A DNA stretch of 64,000 nucleotides from Streptomyces olivaceus (GCF_000721235.1 NZ_JOFH01000020.1:186001-250000); one strand, 5' to 3'; positions 25,819 to 34,927 are shown, counted from the stretch's first letter. The notes: generated from the sequence alone by a model not told the origin. Translations and numbers: made by a program.

Positions 25819-28425
25819 CTAGCGGGCGGCGGCCGCCGCGTCGCAGGCCTGGCCGCGCAGCGCCCGGGCCAGGTCGTCCCGCGCTTCGAGGACGAGCCGG
25901 CGCAGTGCGGGCGCCGCGTCCTCGTGCGCGGACAGCCACGCGTCGGTCGCGTCCAGCGTCTCCCGGGAGTCCCGCAGCGACGGGAACAGGCCCCGCACCA
26001 CGTCCATCCCGATCTGGATGGACCGCTCGGCCCACACCCGCTCGATCACCGCGAAGTACTTCTCGGCGTACGGCGCGAGCAGCTCCCGCTGCGAGGCCTG
26101 CGCGAAGCCCGCGATGGTCGCCTCCACCAGGGCGTTGGACAGCGCGTCCGACTCCACGACCTGCGCCCACGCCCGGGCCTTCACCTCCGCCGACGGGCGC
26201 GAGGCCAGGCAGCGCACCTGGTGGCGCTTGCCGGAAGCGGTGTCGTCGCGGGCCAGCTCGGCGGCGAGGACGCCCTCGTCGGCGGCGCCGTGGGCCGCGA
26301 GCGGGGCGAGGAACGCCCAACGCAGCTCCTGGTCCACGGCAAGGCCGTCGATCTTCTCGGTGCCGTCGAGGAGGCCGCGCAGCAGGCTCAGTTCCTCCTC
26401 GCCGGAGGCCACCGAGGCGAGGAACCGCGCCCACGCCAACTGCTGCTCGCCGCCCGGCGCCGCGTCCCGCAGCTCGCGCACCGCGCCCTCGCCGAGCAGC
26501 CGGCCGCCGGTCTCCCGCCAGTCGGGGGCGGCGTAGTGCACCAGCGCCGAACCGGCCCAGGCGTGCAGCATCTGCAGGACGCCGATGTCCGACTCCCGCC
26601 CCGCGAACCGCAGTACCAGCGCGGCGAAGTCCCGGGCCGGCAGCAGCGCGTCCCGCGTCATGTTCCACAGCGCCGACCAGCACAGGGCACGGGCCAGCGG
26701 GTCGGTCAGCGCACCCAGGTGCTCGCGCAGCGTCGCCAGCGAGGTGGCGTCGAAACGGGTCTTGCAGTACGTCAGGTCGTCGTCGTTGACCAGGACCAGC
26801 TCCGGCGCCTCGGCACCGGCCAGCTCCGCCACGACCGTCCGCGGCCCCTCGACGTCCACCTCGGCCCGCGCGTACCGCTCCAGGGCGCCCTCGGCCGTAC
26901 GCCGGTACAGGCCCACCGCGACCCGGTGCGGGCGCAGTTCGGGGTGCGACTCGACCGCCTCCTGCACGACCGCCAGCTCGTCGACCGTGCCCGCCGCGCT
27001 CAACAGCACCTGCGGGGTCAGGGAGTTGACGCCCGCCGTCTGGAGCCAGGAGCGGGCCCAGGCCGTCATGTCCCGGCCGCTGGTCTCCTCCAGGACCGAC
27101 AGCAGGTCGCCCAGCCGGGTGTTGCCGTACGCGTGCCGCTTGAAGTAGCGCCGCGCGCCCTCCAGGAACGCGTCCTGCCCGGCGTACGCCACCAGTTGCT
27201 TCAGCACCGAGGCGCCCTTGGCGTAGGTGATGCCGTCGAAGTTGAGCTTGGCGTCCTCCAGGTCGCGGATGTCGGCCGTGATCGGGTGCGTGGAGGGGAG
27301 CTGGTCGGCGCGGTAGGCCCAGGCCTTGCGGCGGTTGGCGAAGGTGATCCAGGCGTCCTTGAAGCGGGTCGCGCCGACGTTGGCGAAGGCGCCCATGAAG
27401 TCGGCGAAGGACTCCTTCAGCCACAGGTCGTCCCACCACTCCATGGTGACCAGGTCGCCGAACCACATGTGCGCCATCTCGTGCAGGATCGTGTTGGCGC
27501 GGCCCTCGTAGGACGCCCGCGTCACCTTCCCGCGGAAGATGTACTCCTCGCGGAAGGTCACCAGGCCCGGGTTCTCCATCGCGCCGAGGTTGTACTCGGG
27601 CACGAACGCCTGGTCGTACTTCCCGAAGGGGTACGGGTAGTCGAAGCGGTCGTGGAAGAAGTCCAGGCCCTGCTTGGTGATCAGGAAGACGTCGTCGGCG
27701 TCGAAGTGCGGCGCCAGGCCCTTGCGGCACAGCGCGCCGAGCGGGATCTCCAGCCGGGTGCCGTCCTCGAAGGTCCGCTCGTAGGTGTCCGTCACGTAGT
27801 GGTACGGACCGGCCACGACGCAGGTGATGTACGTCGAGATCGGCTTGGTCTCCGCGAACCGCCACACCCCGTCGGCGCGTTCACCGGCGCCGTTGGACCA
27901 CACCGTCCACTCCTCGGGCGCCCGCACCTCGAAGCGGAAGGGCGCCTTGAGGTCCGGCTGCTCGAAGTTGGCGAAGACCCGGCGGGAGTCGGCCGGCTCG
28001 TACTGGGTGTACAGGTACACCTCGCCGTCCTCGGGGTCGACGAAGCGGTGCAGGCCCTCGCCGGTGCGGGAGTACGCGCACTGGGCGTCGACGATCAGCT
28101 CGTTCTCGGCGGCCAGGTCCTCCAGGGCGATCCGGGAGCCGTCGAAGACCTCGCTCGGGTCGAGGTCGCGGCCGTTGAGGCTGACGGCGGTGACGCTCGG
28201 CGCGATCAGGTCGGCGAAGCTGCTCGCGCCGGGCTCGTTGCACCGGAAGCGGATCGTGGTGACGGAGCGGAAGGTGCGCGGGCCCCCGCCCTGCGCCTCG
28301 TCCGGCGCCTCACCCCGCGCCTCGTCGAGGGCCGAGCGCACGTCGAGGGACACCTCGTACCCGTCGATGGACAGCAGGGCGGCCCGCTCCCGGGCCTCGT
28401 CGCGGGACAGATTCTCACCGGGCAC
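25819..28425 (-). CDS. pepN: aminopeptidase N paralogue (M1 family)
   Basis: An 868-residue M1 aminopeptidase, homologous to the product of 16098-18671 along its full length. GAMENPG lies near residues 281-287, HEMAH near 315-319 and Glu338 in KESFA. Both exopeptidase and zinc motifs are intact, so it should be active. I choose GTG 28425 as the start: AGGGAG lies 8 nt before it, and the product MPGENLSRDEARERA aligns with MPGTNLTREEARQRA of the first copy. The GTG at 28434 is immediately next to the ribosome site and less likely. Confidence 0.93.
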   Translation of the reverse strand: MPGENLSRDEARERAALLSIDGYEVSLDVRSALDEARGEAPDEAQGGGPRTFRSVTTIRFRCNEPGASSFADLIAPSVTAVSLNGRDLDPSEVFDGSRIALEDLAAENELIVDAQCAYSRTGEGLHRFVDPEDGEVYLYTQYEPADSRRVFANFEQPDLKAPFRFEVRAPEEWTVWSNGAGERADGVWRFAETKPISTYITCVVAGPYHYVTDTYERTFEDGTRLEIPLGALCRKGLAPHFDADDVFLITKQGLDFFHDRFDYPYPFGKYDQAFVPEYNLGAMENPGLVTFREEYIFRGKVTRASYEGRANTILHEMAHMWFGDLVTMEWWDDLWLKESFADFMGAFANVGATRFKDAWITFANRRKAWAYRADQLPSTHPITADIRDLEDAKLNFDGITYAKGASVLKQLVAYAGQDAFLEGARRYFKRHAYGNTRLGDLLSVLEETSGRDMTAWARSWLQTAGVNSLTPQVLLSAAGTVDELAVVQEAVESHPELRPHRVAVGLYRRTAEGALERYARAEVDVEGPRTVVAELAGAEAPELVLVNDDDLTYCKTRFDATSLATLREHLGALTDPLARALCWSALWNMTRDALLPARDFAALVLRFAGRESDIGVLQMLHAWAGSALVHYAAPDWRETGGRLLGEGAVRELRDAAPGGEQQLAWARFLASVASGEEELSLLRGLLDGTEKIDGLAVDQELRWAFLAPLAAHGAADEGVLAAELARDDTASGKRHQVRCLASRPSAEVKARAWAQVVESDALSNALVEATIAGFAQASQRELLAPYAEKYFAVIERVWAERSIQIGMDVVRGLFPSLRDSRETLDATDAWLSAHEDAAPALRRLVLEARDDLARALRGQACDAAAAAR

Positions 28426-28594
28426 GGGCGGCACTCCCTCGGATGGTGTTCAGTATGCGGACAGCACCGATCCTGCCATGTGCCCCTGACGCGCGGCAGG
28501 CCGGGAACGGACAGCGGGTGACGGCGGGAATGGACGGCACGGGTGGCCGTGTTCTCCCGTGAAAGACCTGCTCGTGCCCCTCATGAGGAGAGAC

Positions 28595-29233
28595 ATGTCG
28601 GACAAGACCCCCGTCGACTTCTGGTTCGACCCCCTGTGCCCCTGGGCGTGGATGACCTCCCGGTGGGTCCTGGAGGTGGAGAAGGTCCGGGACATCGAGG
28701 TCCGCTGGCACGTGATGAGCCTGGCCGTCCTCAACGAGGACAAGCTCGACGAGCTGCCCGCCGAGTACCGCGAGATGCTGGAGATCAAGGCCTGGGGCCC
28801 GGTCCGCGTGGTCATCGCCGCCCAGGAGGAGCACGGCAGCGAGGTGCTCGGCGACTTCTACACGGCGCTCGGCACCCGCATCCACAACCAGGGCGAGGGG
28901 CCCGGCCGGGAGACGGTCGCCGCCGCCCTGAAGGATGCCGGCCTGCCCGACTCCCTCATGGAGCACTGGGACGGCACCCCCTACGAGCCCCAGCTGCGCG
29001 CCTCCCACAAGGAGGGCATCGACAAGGTCGGCCAGGAGGTCGGCACCCCGGTCATCGCCGTCCCCGGCGCCGATGGCGAGCAGCTCGCCTTCTTCGGCCC
29101 GGTCGTCACCCCCGCGCCCCAGGGCGAGGAGGCCGCCAGGCTCTGGGACGGCACCCTCGCGGTCGCCTCCGTCCCGGGCTTCTACGAGATCAAGCGCACC
29201 CGGACCAAGGGCCCGGACTTCAGCAACCTGTAG
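28595..29233 (+). CDS. DsbA-family mycothiol-dependent oxidoreductase-like protein
   Basis: A 212-residue cytoplasmic thioredoxin-fold protein of the DsbA/FrnE class, resembling mycobacterial Rv2466c, a mycothiol-dependent nitroreductase. The active site reads DFWFDPLCPWAW, so Cys15 is present but the usual second cysteine of CPWC is alanine. The cis-Pro loop is seen as VGTPVIAV. The C-terminal FYEIKRTRTKGPDF matches the family. The start at 28595 follows GAGGAGAGAC, which is better than an in-frame ATG at 28559-28561. The monothiol site would fit a mycothiol-linked mechanism. Confidence 0.85.
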   Translation: MSDKTPVDFWFDPLCPWAWMTSRWVLEVEKVRDIEVRWHVMSLAVLNEDKLDELPAEYREMLEIKAWGPVRVVIAAQEEHGSEVLGDFYTALGTRIHNQGEGPGRETVAAALKDAGLPDSLMEHWDGTPYEPQLRASHKEGIDKVGQEVGTPVIAVPGADGEQLAFFGPVVTPAPQGEEAARLWDGTLAVASVPGFYEIKRTRTKGPDFSNL

Positions 29234-29257
29234 GCGGCCCCGGCCCCGGCCCCGGCC

Positions 29258-29479
29258 TCAGCCGCCCGGAGGCCGGAAGGAGTCCGGCAGGTCGAAGCCG
29301 GACCGCCAGTCGAAGTACGACTGCACGCGCACGCACCCCGCACGGGCGCAGCGCCGGTAGGTGCCCAGGTCGGCCCTGGGCACCTGCCCCCGGGCATACG
29401 CCCTCTCCGCGTCGTCGAGCGGCCGGAAGTCCTGATGCGTGTCCCCGCAGTTGGGGCAGCGCCTGTTCGGGAGACCCAT
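29258..29479 (-). CDS. small zinc-ribbon-like protein
   Basis: A predicted 73-residue protein with CPNCGDTH near residues 9-16 and CARAGC near 50-55, a likely four-cysteine zinc ribbon. The end is rich in aromatic residues (VQSYFDWRSGFDLP). Function is unknown. The start ATG at 29479 gives MGLPNRRCPNC; the ribosome site is weak, so the start is uncertain. It converges on the preceding oxidoreductase gene. Confidence 0.6.
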   Translation of the reverse strand: MGLPNRRCPNCGDTHQDFRPLDDAERAYARGQVPRADLGTYRRCARAGCVRVQSYFDWRSGFDLPDSFRPPGG

Positions 29480-29609
29480 CCGGGCACTGTCACCCGGAAG
29501 GCTTCCCACCGGAATCCCCCGGGCGGGCGAAACCGGCGATCCGTTCCGTCCGCCCGCCCCCTGTAGCACCATGGGCCTCACTCATCCCTCTGGAGGCGAG
29601 TCCCACCCC

Positions 29610-30395
29610 ATGACGGAGATCGACACCTCGGTGCCGCACTCGGCCCGGATCTGGAACTACTGGCTCGGAGGCAAGGACAACTACCCGGTGGACGAGGAGG
29701 CCGGCGACGCCTACACCGCCGTCTTCCCGGGCATCGTCACCATCGCCCGCAGCAGCCGCGCCTTCCTCGGCCGCACCATCCGGCACCTCGTCCTGGAGGC
29801 GGGGATCCGCCAGTTCCTGGACGTCGGCACCGGGCTGCCGACCGTCGACAACACCCATGAGGTCGCCCAGCGGCACGCCTCCGAGGCGCGGATCGTGTAC
29901 GTCGACAACGACCCGCTGGTTCTCGCGCACGCCCGCGCCCTGCTCACCTCCACGCCCGAGGGCGCCACCGCCTACGAGGACATCAGCCTCTTCGAGCCGG
30001 ACCGCATCCTCGCGGCGGCCGGCCGCACCCTGGACCTGACCCGTCCCACCGCCCTCATCCTCAGCGGCATCCTCGGCCACATCGACGGCCACGACCGGGC
30101 CCGCGCCCTGGTCCAATCCCTGCTCGCCGGTCTGCCCCCGGGCAGTTACCTGTGCGTCAACGACGGATCGCGCGGCACCGACCCGGACTACGAGGCGGCC
30201 CAGGACGGCTACAACGAGACCGGTGCCGTCCCGTACTTCCTGCGGCCCGTCGAGCAGATCGAGGCCTACTTCGACGGTCTCGAACCGGTCGCCCCGGGCG
30301 TGGTCTCCGTGCCCCTGTGGCGCCCGGACCCGGCCCCGGACGGTGCGGCCCCGCGGCCGATCGGCCAGCACGGCGGGCTCGCCCGCAAGCCTTGA
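29610..30395 (+). CDS. DUF574-family SAM-dependent methyltransferase
   Basis: A 261-residue protein of the DUF574 (PF04672) group, a large actinobacterial family with a methyltransferase fold and no assigned substrate. Hallmarks are the N-terminal ARIWNYWLGGKDNYPVDEEA, motif I FLDVGTGLPTVDNTHEVA and IVYVDNDPLVLAHARALL. TGGAGGCGAG precedes the ATG. It is monocistronic, closed by the hairpin at 30431-30467. Confidence 0.88.
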   Translation: MTEIDTSVPHSARIWNYWLGGKDNYPVDEEAGDAYTAVFPGIVTIARSSRAFLGRTIRHLVLEAGIRQFLDVGTGLPTVDNTHEVAQRHASEARIVYVDNDPLVLAHARALLTSTPEGATAYEDISLFEPDRILAAAGRTLDLTRPTALILSGILGHIDGHDRARALVQSLLAGLPPGSYLCVNDGSRGTDPDYEAAQDGYNETGAVPYFLRPVEQIEAYFDGLEPVAPGVVSVPLWRPDPAPDGAAPRPIGQHGGLARKP

Positions 30396-30430
30396 CGCCC
30401 CGGCGCCGCCACGACCGGGCCGCACCCGCA

Positions 30431-30467
30431 GAAGGCCCCCGCGAGTCACGTCCTCGCGGGGGCCTTC
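30431..30467 (+). terminator. terminator of DUF574 gene
   Basis: A perfect 15-bp stem (30431-30445 with 30453-30467) and 7-nt loop TCACGTC. Confidence 0.8.
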
Positions 30468-30542
30468 CTCATACCGCCTGCCGGTGAAGGTTGAGAAGAC
30501 GATCACGAGCAGGACGCCTGCGCTGCCTTCCGCCGAAGCTTA

Positions 30543-30559
30543 TTGCGAATAGGTCGCAA
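30543..30559. promoter_or_regulatory. dyad TTGCGA-ATAGG-TCGCAA, Nur/Fur-family-like box
   Basis: A perfect 6-bp inverted repeat with a 5-nt spacer in a locally AT-richer stretch. It resembles the nickel-responsive Nur box (tTGCaa-N5-ttGCAA). No gene of known metal function is adjacent. Confidence 0.4.
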
Positions 30560-30650
30560 GTGCACGCTAGCAGCAATATGGCCGGAAAGGAGGGAAGGGA
30601 GGGAAGGAGGCAAGGCGGGAGGCAAGGAGGGAGGACCGACGGGCACGGGA

Positions 30651-30684
30651 AAGGGCCCCCGGCACGCACGGTGCGAGGGCCCTT
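30651..30684 (-). terminator. hairpin downstream of amino-acid permease
   Basis: AAGGGCCC (30651-30658) pairs with GGGCCCTT (30677-30684), with further inner pairing CAC/GTG. It lies 110 bp after the permease stop. Confidence 0.5.
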
Positions 30685-30794
30685 GGGGATGGCTGGGGCG
30701 GCCGCCGGCTGAGGCGGCGGTGACGGCTGAGGTGATGGCCGCCGCCGCCCGCCGCAAGCCTCCCGCCGCCTCTCGTCGCCCGTCGCCCCCGCCG

Positions 30795-32195
30795 CTACCC
30801 GCGGCCGCCGGTCGCGCTCCGCCGGCGCTGCCGGGCGTAGCCGACGGCCGCCAGGGCCAGCGTCATCGCGCCCGTCGAGTACAACTGCACCCGCGTGTCC
30901 GGCTCCCGGGCCATCAGCACGAAGACCGCGGCCATGCCCGCCAGCGCCACCCACGTCAGCCACGGGAAGCCCCACATGCGTACGACCAGCTTCTCGGGCG
31001 CCTCCCGCTCCAGCCGCCGGCGCAGCCGCAGCTGGGAGGCGGCGACGAAGATCCAGACGACCAGGATGACCGCGCCGATCATGTTCAGCAGCCAGGAGAA
31101 GACGTCGTCGGGCCGCCAGTAGCTCAGCAGCACGCAGCCGAAGCCGAACAGGGACGAGACCAGCACCGCGACCCGCGGCACCCCGCCCGACACCCGGCCC
31201 AGAGCCTTCGGGCCCTGGCCGCGTTCCACCAGCGAGTAGCCGATGCGGGAAGCGCCGTAGATGTTGGCGTTCATCGCGCTGAGCAGCGCGACCAGCACGA
31301 CGACGTTCATGAGCTGACCGGCGCCCGGGATGCCCAGTTCGTCGAGGGCGGCGACGTACGGGCCCTTCTCCACGACCCCGGGGGAGTCCCAGGGGACCAG
31401 GGTGACGATGACCGCCATCGAGCCGATGTAGAACAGCGCGATCCGCCACATCGCCGTCCGTACGGCGCTCGCGACGCCCTTGACCGGGTTCTCCGACTCG
31501 GCCGCCGCGATGGTCACCGTCTCCAGGCCGCCGTAGGCGAAGACCGAGGCGAGCAGGCCGATGATCAGACCGTTGCCGCCGTTCGGCAGGAAGTCGCTCA
31601 GGTGCGAGGCGCCGGGGGAGTCGGTGCCCGGCAGCACGCCGGTGATCGCCAGCACGCCCAGCACCAGGAAGAGCGAGATCGCGCCGACCTTGAGGGCGGC
31701 GAACCAGAACTCGAACTCGCCGAAGTTCTTCACGGCGGCCAGGTTCGTCCCGCAGAACACCACCATGAACAGCGCCACCCACGCCCACTCCGGCGTCCCC
31801 GGCAGCCAGCCGTGCACGATCTGCGCGGCCCCGATGCCCTCCAGTCCGACGGCCGTGCACAGCAGCACCCAGAACGCCCAGCCCGCGGTGAACCCGGCCC
31901 ACGGGCCGATGGCCCGCTCGGCATGCGCGGAGAAGGAGCCCGACGAGGGGTGGGCGGCGGACATCTCGCCCAGCATCCGCATCACCAGCATCACGAGGAG
32001 GCCGGAGAGCGTGTAGGCGACGACGATCGAGGGTCCGGCGGCGGCGATGCCCGCTCCCGAACCGACGAACAGCCCGGCCCCGATCACGCCGCCGAGGGCG
32101 ATCATCGACAGGTGGCGCTGTTTGAGGCCGTGGGAGAGGGCGGCGTCGTCCGGCCGGGACGGCGGCGTCTCGGTGGTGGTGCTGCTGTTGGACAT
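30795..32195 (-). CDS. APC-family amino-acid permease
   Basis: A 466-residue, roughly 12-helix amino-acid:proton symporter of the AAP type. The family signature is complete at the first helix: LKQRHLSMIALGGVIGAGLF (residues about 23-42). EMSAAHPSSGSFSAHAERA and GGLETVTIAAAESENPVKG are also conserved. The start is placed at MSNSSTTTETPP (32195) because the upstream frame is Pro/Thr-rich non-coding. Related to proline, GABA or aromatic permeases; the substrate cannot be set by eye. A paralogue lies at 33281-34723. Confidence 0.9.
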   Translation of the reverse strand: MSNSSTTTETPPSRPDDAALSHGLKQRHLSMIALGGVIGAGLFVGSGAGIAAAGPSIVVAYTLSGLLVMLVMRMLGEMSAAHPSSGSFSAHAERAIGPWAGFTAGWAFWVLLCTAVGLEGIGAAQIVHGWLPGTPEWAWVALFMVVFCGTNLAAVKNFGEFEFWFAALKVGAISLFLVLGVLAITGVLPGTDSPGASHLSDFLPNGGNGLIIGLLASVFAYGGLETVTIAAAESENPVKGVASAVRTAMWRIALFYIGSMAVIVTLVPWDSPGVVEKGPYVAALDELGIPGAGQLMNVVVLVALLSAMNANIYGASRIGYSLVERGQGPKALGRVSGGVPRVAVLVSSLFGFGCVLLSYWRPDDVFSWLLNMIGAVILVVWIFVAASQLRLRRRLEREAPEKLVVRMWGFPWLTWVALAGMAAVFVLMAREPDTRVQLYSTGAMTLALAAVGYARQRRRSATGGRG

Positions 32196-32608
32196 GGAGC
32201 GGCTCGTCCAATACGTGCGTGAGGGGAGGGGAGGGGAGCGGGGAACGTGAGGGTCGGGGTTGGTAGTTGGAGGGGGAGTGGTCGGGGCGGGGCAAAAACG
32301 CCCACAGTCTCCGGGGTCGCGCCGGTCGGCGACACCGGCCGCCCACGATGCGGACACCCCGGATGCGGAACGTTATCGTCCGAATACCGGGTTCCGCACA
32401 CCCCGTGACGCCCGCCTCACCCCCGTCGTGACGCCCGCCTCACCCCCACGGTGACCGGTGTCACCCGGGATCGTGTGTAAGTCGCGCCTTTGTCGGGAGC
32501 CCACCAAGGCGCCGTTCGCCGCTTTGTCGAGCGCTGCTGGTGAACGGGCCGTCCCGCTGGGATAGCGTCGCGGTGTCCCGACATGTCCACACCACCGCGG
32601 AGTCCCCC
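32196..32608. other. 413-bp divergent promoter region permease / bioY
   Basis: It holds a 20-bp direct repeat (32405-32424 and 32428-32447) followed at once by the dyad GGTGAC-cggt-GTCACC (32450-32465). These may be regulatory for bioY or the permease. No gene seen. Confidence 0.5.
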
Positions 32609-33193
32609 ATGAGCACCGCTGCCGTTCCCGCCCGCCGTTCCGGGCTGGTCCTCGCCGACCTCATCCCCTCCTCCCGAGTCCGGGACGTCGCGCTCGTGGC
32701 CGGCGGTGCCGTGCTCACAGGCGTCGCGGCCCAGATCGCGGTGCCCGTACCGGGGTCCCCGGTGCCGGTGACCGGCCAGACCTTCGCGGCGCTGCTGGTC
32801 GGCACCGCGCTCGGCGCCCGGCGCGGCCTGCTCTCGCTCGCGCTCTACGCGCTGGTCGGCATGGCGGGCATGCCGTGGTTCGCGGAGGCCGGCTCCGGCA
32901 CCGCCGCGCCGTCGCTCGGCTACGTCTTCGGCATGCTGCTCGCCGTCACGGTGGTGGGCGCCCTGGCCCGCCGAGGCGCCGACCGCTCGATGGTGCGCAT
33001 GGCCGGCGCGATGCTGCTGGGCGAGGCGCTCATCTACGCCGTCGGCGTCCCGTACCTGGCCCTCGCCGCGGACATGTCCCTCAGCGCCGCGATCGCGGCC
33101 GGTCTCACGCCGTTCCTCATCGGCGACCTGCTGAAGGCCGCGCTGGCGATGGGCGCGGTGCCCGCCGCCTGGAAGCTGGTCGACAAGCGGTAG
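32609..33193 (+). CDS. bioY: biotin transporter BioY (ECF substrate-binding subunit)
   Basis: A 194-residue membrane protein with about six hydrophobic segments. The BioY signature VPVPGSPVPVTGQTFAALLV (near residues 47-66) is followed by GTALGARRGLLSLALYALVG. It captures biotin at the membrane; it can act alone or with an EcfAT module, which is not present here. CGGAG lies before ATG 32609. It ends at a shared hairpin with the convergent permease. Confidence 0.92.
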   Translation: MSTAAVPARRSGLVLADLIPSSRVRDVALVAGGAVLTGVAAQIAVPVPGSPVPVTGQTFAALLVGTALGARRGLLSLALYALVGMAGMPWFAEAGSGTAAPSLGYVFGMLLAVTVVGALARRGADRSMVRMAGAMLLGEALIYAVGVPYLALAADMSLSAAIAAGLTPFLIGDLLKAALAMGAVPAAWKLVDKR

Positions 33194-33210
33194 CGCGGCG
33201 CAGGACCGCC

Positions 33211-33253
33211 GAAGGGGCCCGCCGGATCGCAGCAGCGACCGGCGGGCCCCTTC
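33211..33253. terminator. bidirectional terminator bioY / permease
   Basis: A perfect 15-bp stem (33211-33225 with 33239-33253) and 13-nt loop between convergent genes. Confidence 0.8.
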
Positions 33254-33280
33254 GTTCTCGGCTCGGGGCTCAGCCGGACG

Positions 33281-34723
33281 TCAGTCCTTCCCGGCGGCGG
33301 CCCTCGCCGTCCCCACCCGCTGCCTGACGACCGCGACGGCGAGGACGAGGGCGGCGACGAGCAGGGACAGCAGCACGGTGGTGCGCCCGTCGTGCTCGGT
33401 GTCGGTGAGCATGTAGCCGAGCACGAAGACGATCACCGCGGCGGCCGCCCAGGTCAGATACGGGAACAGCCACATCCGCACCACCAGCCTCTCCGGCGCC
33501 TCCGCCTCGACGATGCGCCGCATCCGCAGCTGCGAGAAGCAGATCACCAGCCACACGAAGAGGGCCACGGCGCCGGAGGAGTTGACGAGGAAGAGGAAGA
33601 CGGAGTCGGGGAACTCGTAGTTGAAGAAGACGGCGACGAACCCGAACACCACGGAGACCAGGATCGCCGTCCGCGGCACCCCGCGCCGGGTGGTCCGGGC
33701 GAAGGCGCGGGGCGCGTCACCGCGCTCACCGAGCGAGAAGGCCATGCGGGAGGCCGTGTAGAGCCCGGAGTTCAGACAGGACAGCACGGACGTCAGCACG
33801 ATGAAGTTCATGATCTGACCGGCGTTCGCGATGCCGAGCGAGTCCAGCGCGGCCACGTACGACCCCTTGTCGGCGATCGACTGAGCGTCCCAGGGCAGCA
33901 GCGCGACGACGACGAAGATGGACCCCAGGTAGAAGACGGCGATGCGCCAGATGATGCTGTTGGTCGCCTTGGTGACGGCCCGCTGCGGGTCCTCGGACTC
34001 CCCGGCGGCGAGCGTGGGGATCTCGCTGCCCATGAACGAGAACACGACGAGCAGCACACCGGTGAGGATGGCCCCGGCCCCGTTCGGCAGGAACCCTCCG
34101 TGTTCCGTCAGGTTCCCCAGCCCCGCCTGCCCGCTGTCCACGCCGGGCAGCACCCCGAAGACGGCGAGCCCGCCGACCACGATGAACGCGCCGATCGCGA
34201 CGACCTTGATCCCGGCGAACCAGAACTCGAACTCGCCGTAGGAACCGACGGAGGCCAGGTTGGTGGCGGTCAGCACGACCATCACGATCAGCGCCCACCC
34301 CCACTGGGGCACGGCCGGTATCCAGCCCTCCAGGATCTTGGCCCCGGCCGTCGCCTCCACGGCCAGCACCACGACCCAGAAGAACCAGTACAGCCAGCCG
34401 ATGGAGAACCCGGCCCAGGGGCCGAGCGCCCGGTCGGCGTGGGCGGAGAAGGAACCCGAGGTCGGGTTGGCGGCCGACATCTCCCCGAGCATCCGCATCA
34501 CCAGCACCACGAGCGTGCCGACGAGGGCGTACGAGAGGAGGATGCCGGGACCCGCCGTCGCGATCCCGGTGCTGGATCCCACGAACAGCCCGGCTCCGAT
34601 GACGCCGCCGATGGCGATCATCGAGAGGTGGCGGTTCTTGAGCCCGGCCTGGAGCCCGGACCCGGCCTGCGGCGGGCCTTCGGGGCCCTCCTCGGCTTCG
34701 GTCAGGGTCGGCTGCGAAGTCAT
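33281..34723 (-). CDS. APC-family amino-acid permease (second copy)
   Basis: A 480-residue permease of the same family as 30795-32195. It carries LKNRHLSMIAIGGVIGAGLF near residues 28-47, EMSAANPTSGSFSAHADRAL and FSFMGSEIPTLAAGESEDPQ, the latter in place of the other copy's GGLETVTI. These features suit GABA or asparagine-type permeases. It is divergent from rpiB, across an AT-rich regulatory stretch at 34790-34865. Confidence 0.9.
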   Translation of the reverse strand: MTSQPTLTEAEEGPEGPPQAGSGLQAGLKNRHLSMIAIGGVIGAGLFVGSSTGIATAGPGILLSYALVGTLVVLVMRMLGEMSAANPTSGSFSAHADRALGPWAGFSIGWLYWFFWVVVLAVEATAGAKILEGWIPAVPQWGWALIVMVVLTATNLASVGSYGEFEFWFAGIKVVAIGAFIVVGGLAVFGVLPGVDSGQAGLGNLTEHGGFLPNGAGAILTGVLLVVFSFMGSEIPTLAAGESEDPQRAVTKATNSIIWRIAVFYLGSIFVVVALLPWDAQSIADKGSYVAALDSLGIANAGQIMNFIVLTSVLSCLNSGLYTASRMAFSLGERGDAPRAFARTTRRGVPRTAILVSVVFGFVAVFFNYEFPDSVFLFLVNSSGAVALFVWLVICFSQLRMRRIVEAEAPERLVVRMWLFPYLTWAAAAVIVFVLGYMLTDTEHDGRTTVLLSLLVAALVLAVAVVRQRVGTARAAAGKD

Positions 34724-34802
34724 GGGGGGTTTCCTTTGCGCCGGTCGAGCACTTTCCCGTACGGGCGGCGTACGAGCCGGACCAGTGAAACGGAGGCGAA
34801 CG

Positions 34803-34828
34803 AATTCGGGAACCTTCGAATCCGAATT
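34803..34828. promoter_or_regulatory. AT-rich dyad AATTCGG-N12-CCGAATT
   Basis: A perfect 7-bp inverted repeat in the region between the permease (minus) and rpiB (plus), which is much richer in A and T than its surroundings. TTCGAA lies inside the spacer. It is about 80 nt upstream of the permease start. Role inferred. Confidence 0.4.
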
Positions 34829-34927
34829 GTTACTTGAGCTTTTCCTGAGCTTTTATAGCTTCACGTGTTCTTTTCACGACTGCCACCCGCAGCGTCCGCG
34901 CCCCGGCCCGCGTGCAACACTCGACCC

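Larger units (their letters stand above)
30396..30794. other. 399-bp intergenic region with terminators, dyad and purine tract
   Basis: Between convergent genes. It contains two hairpins (30431-30467, 30651-30684), the 6-5-6 dyad at 30543-30559, and a run of almost only purines on the plus strand at 30580-30638. A 44-codon ORF starts at ATG 30578 but has no ribosome site and is probably a by-product of the tract. Confidence 0.6.

Noticed and set aside
30578..30712. 44-codon basic ORF after the dyad
   Set aside because: No ribosome site; composition reflects the purine tract.
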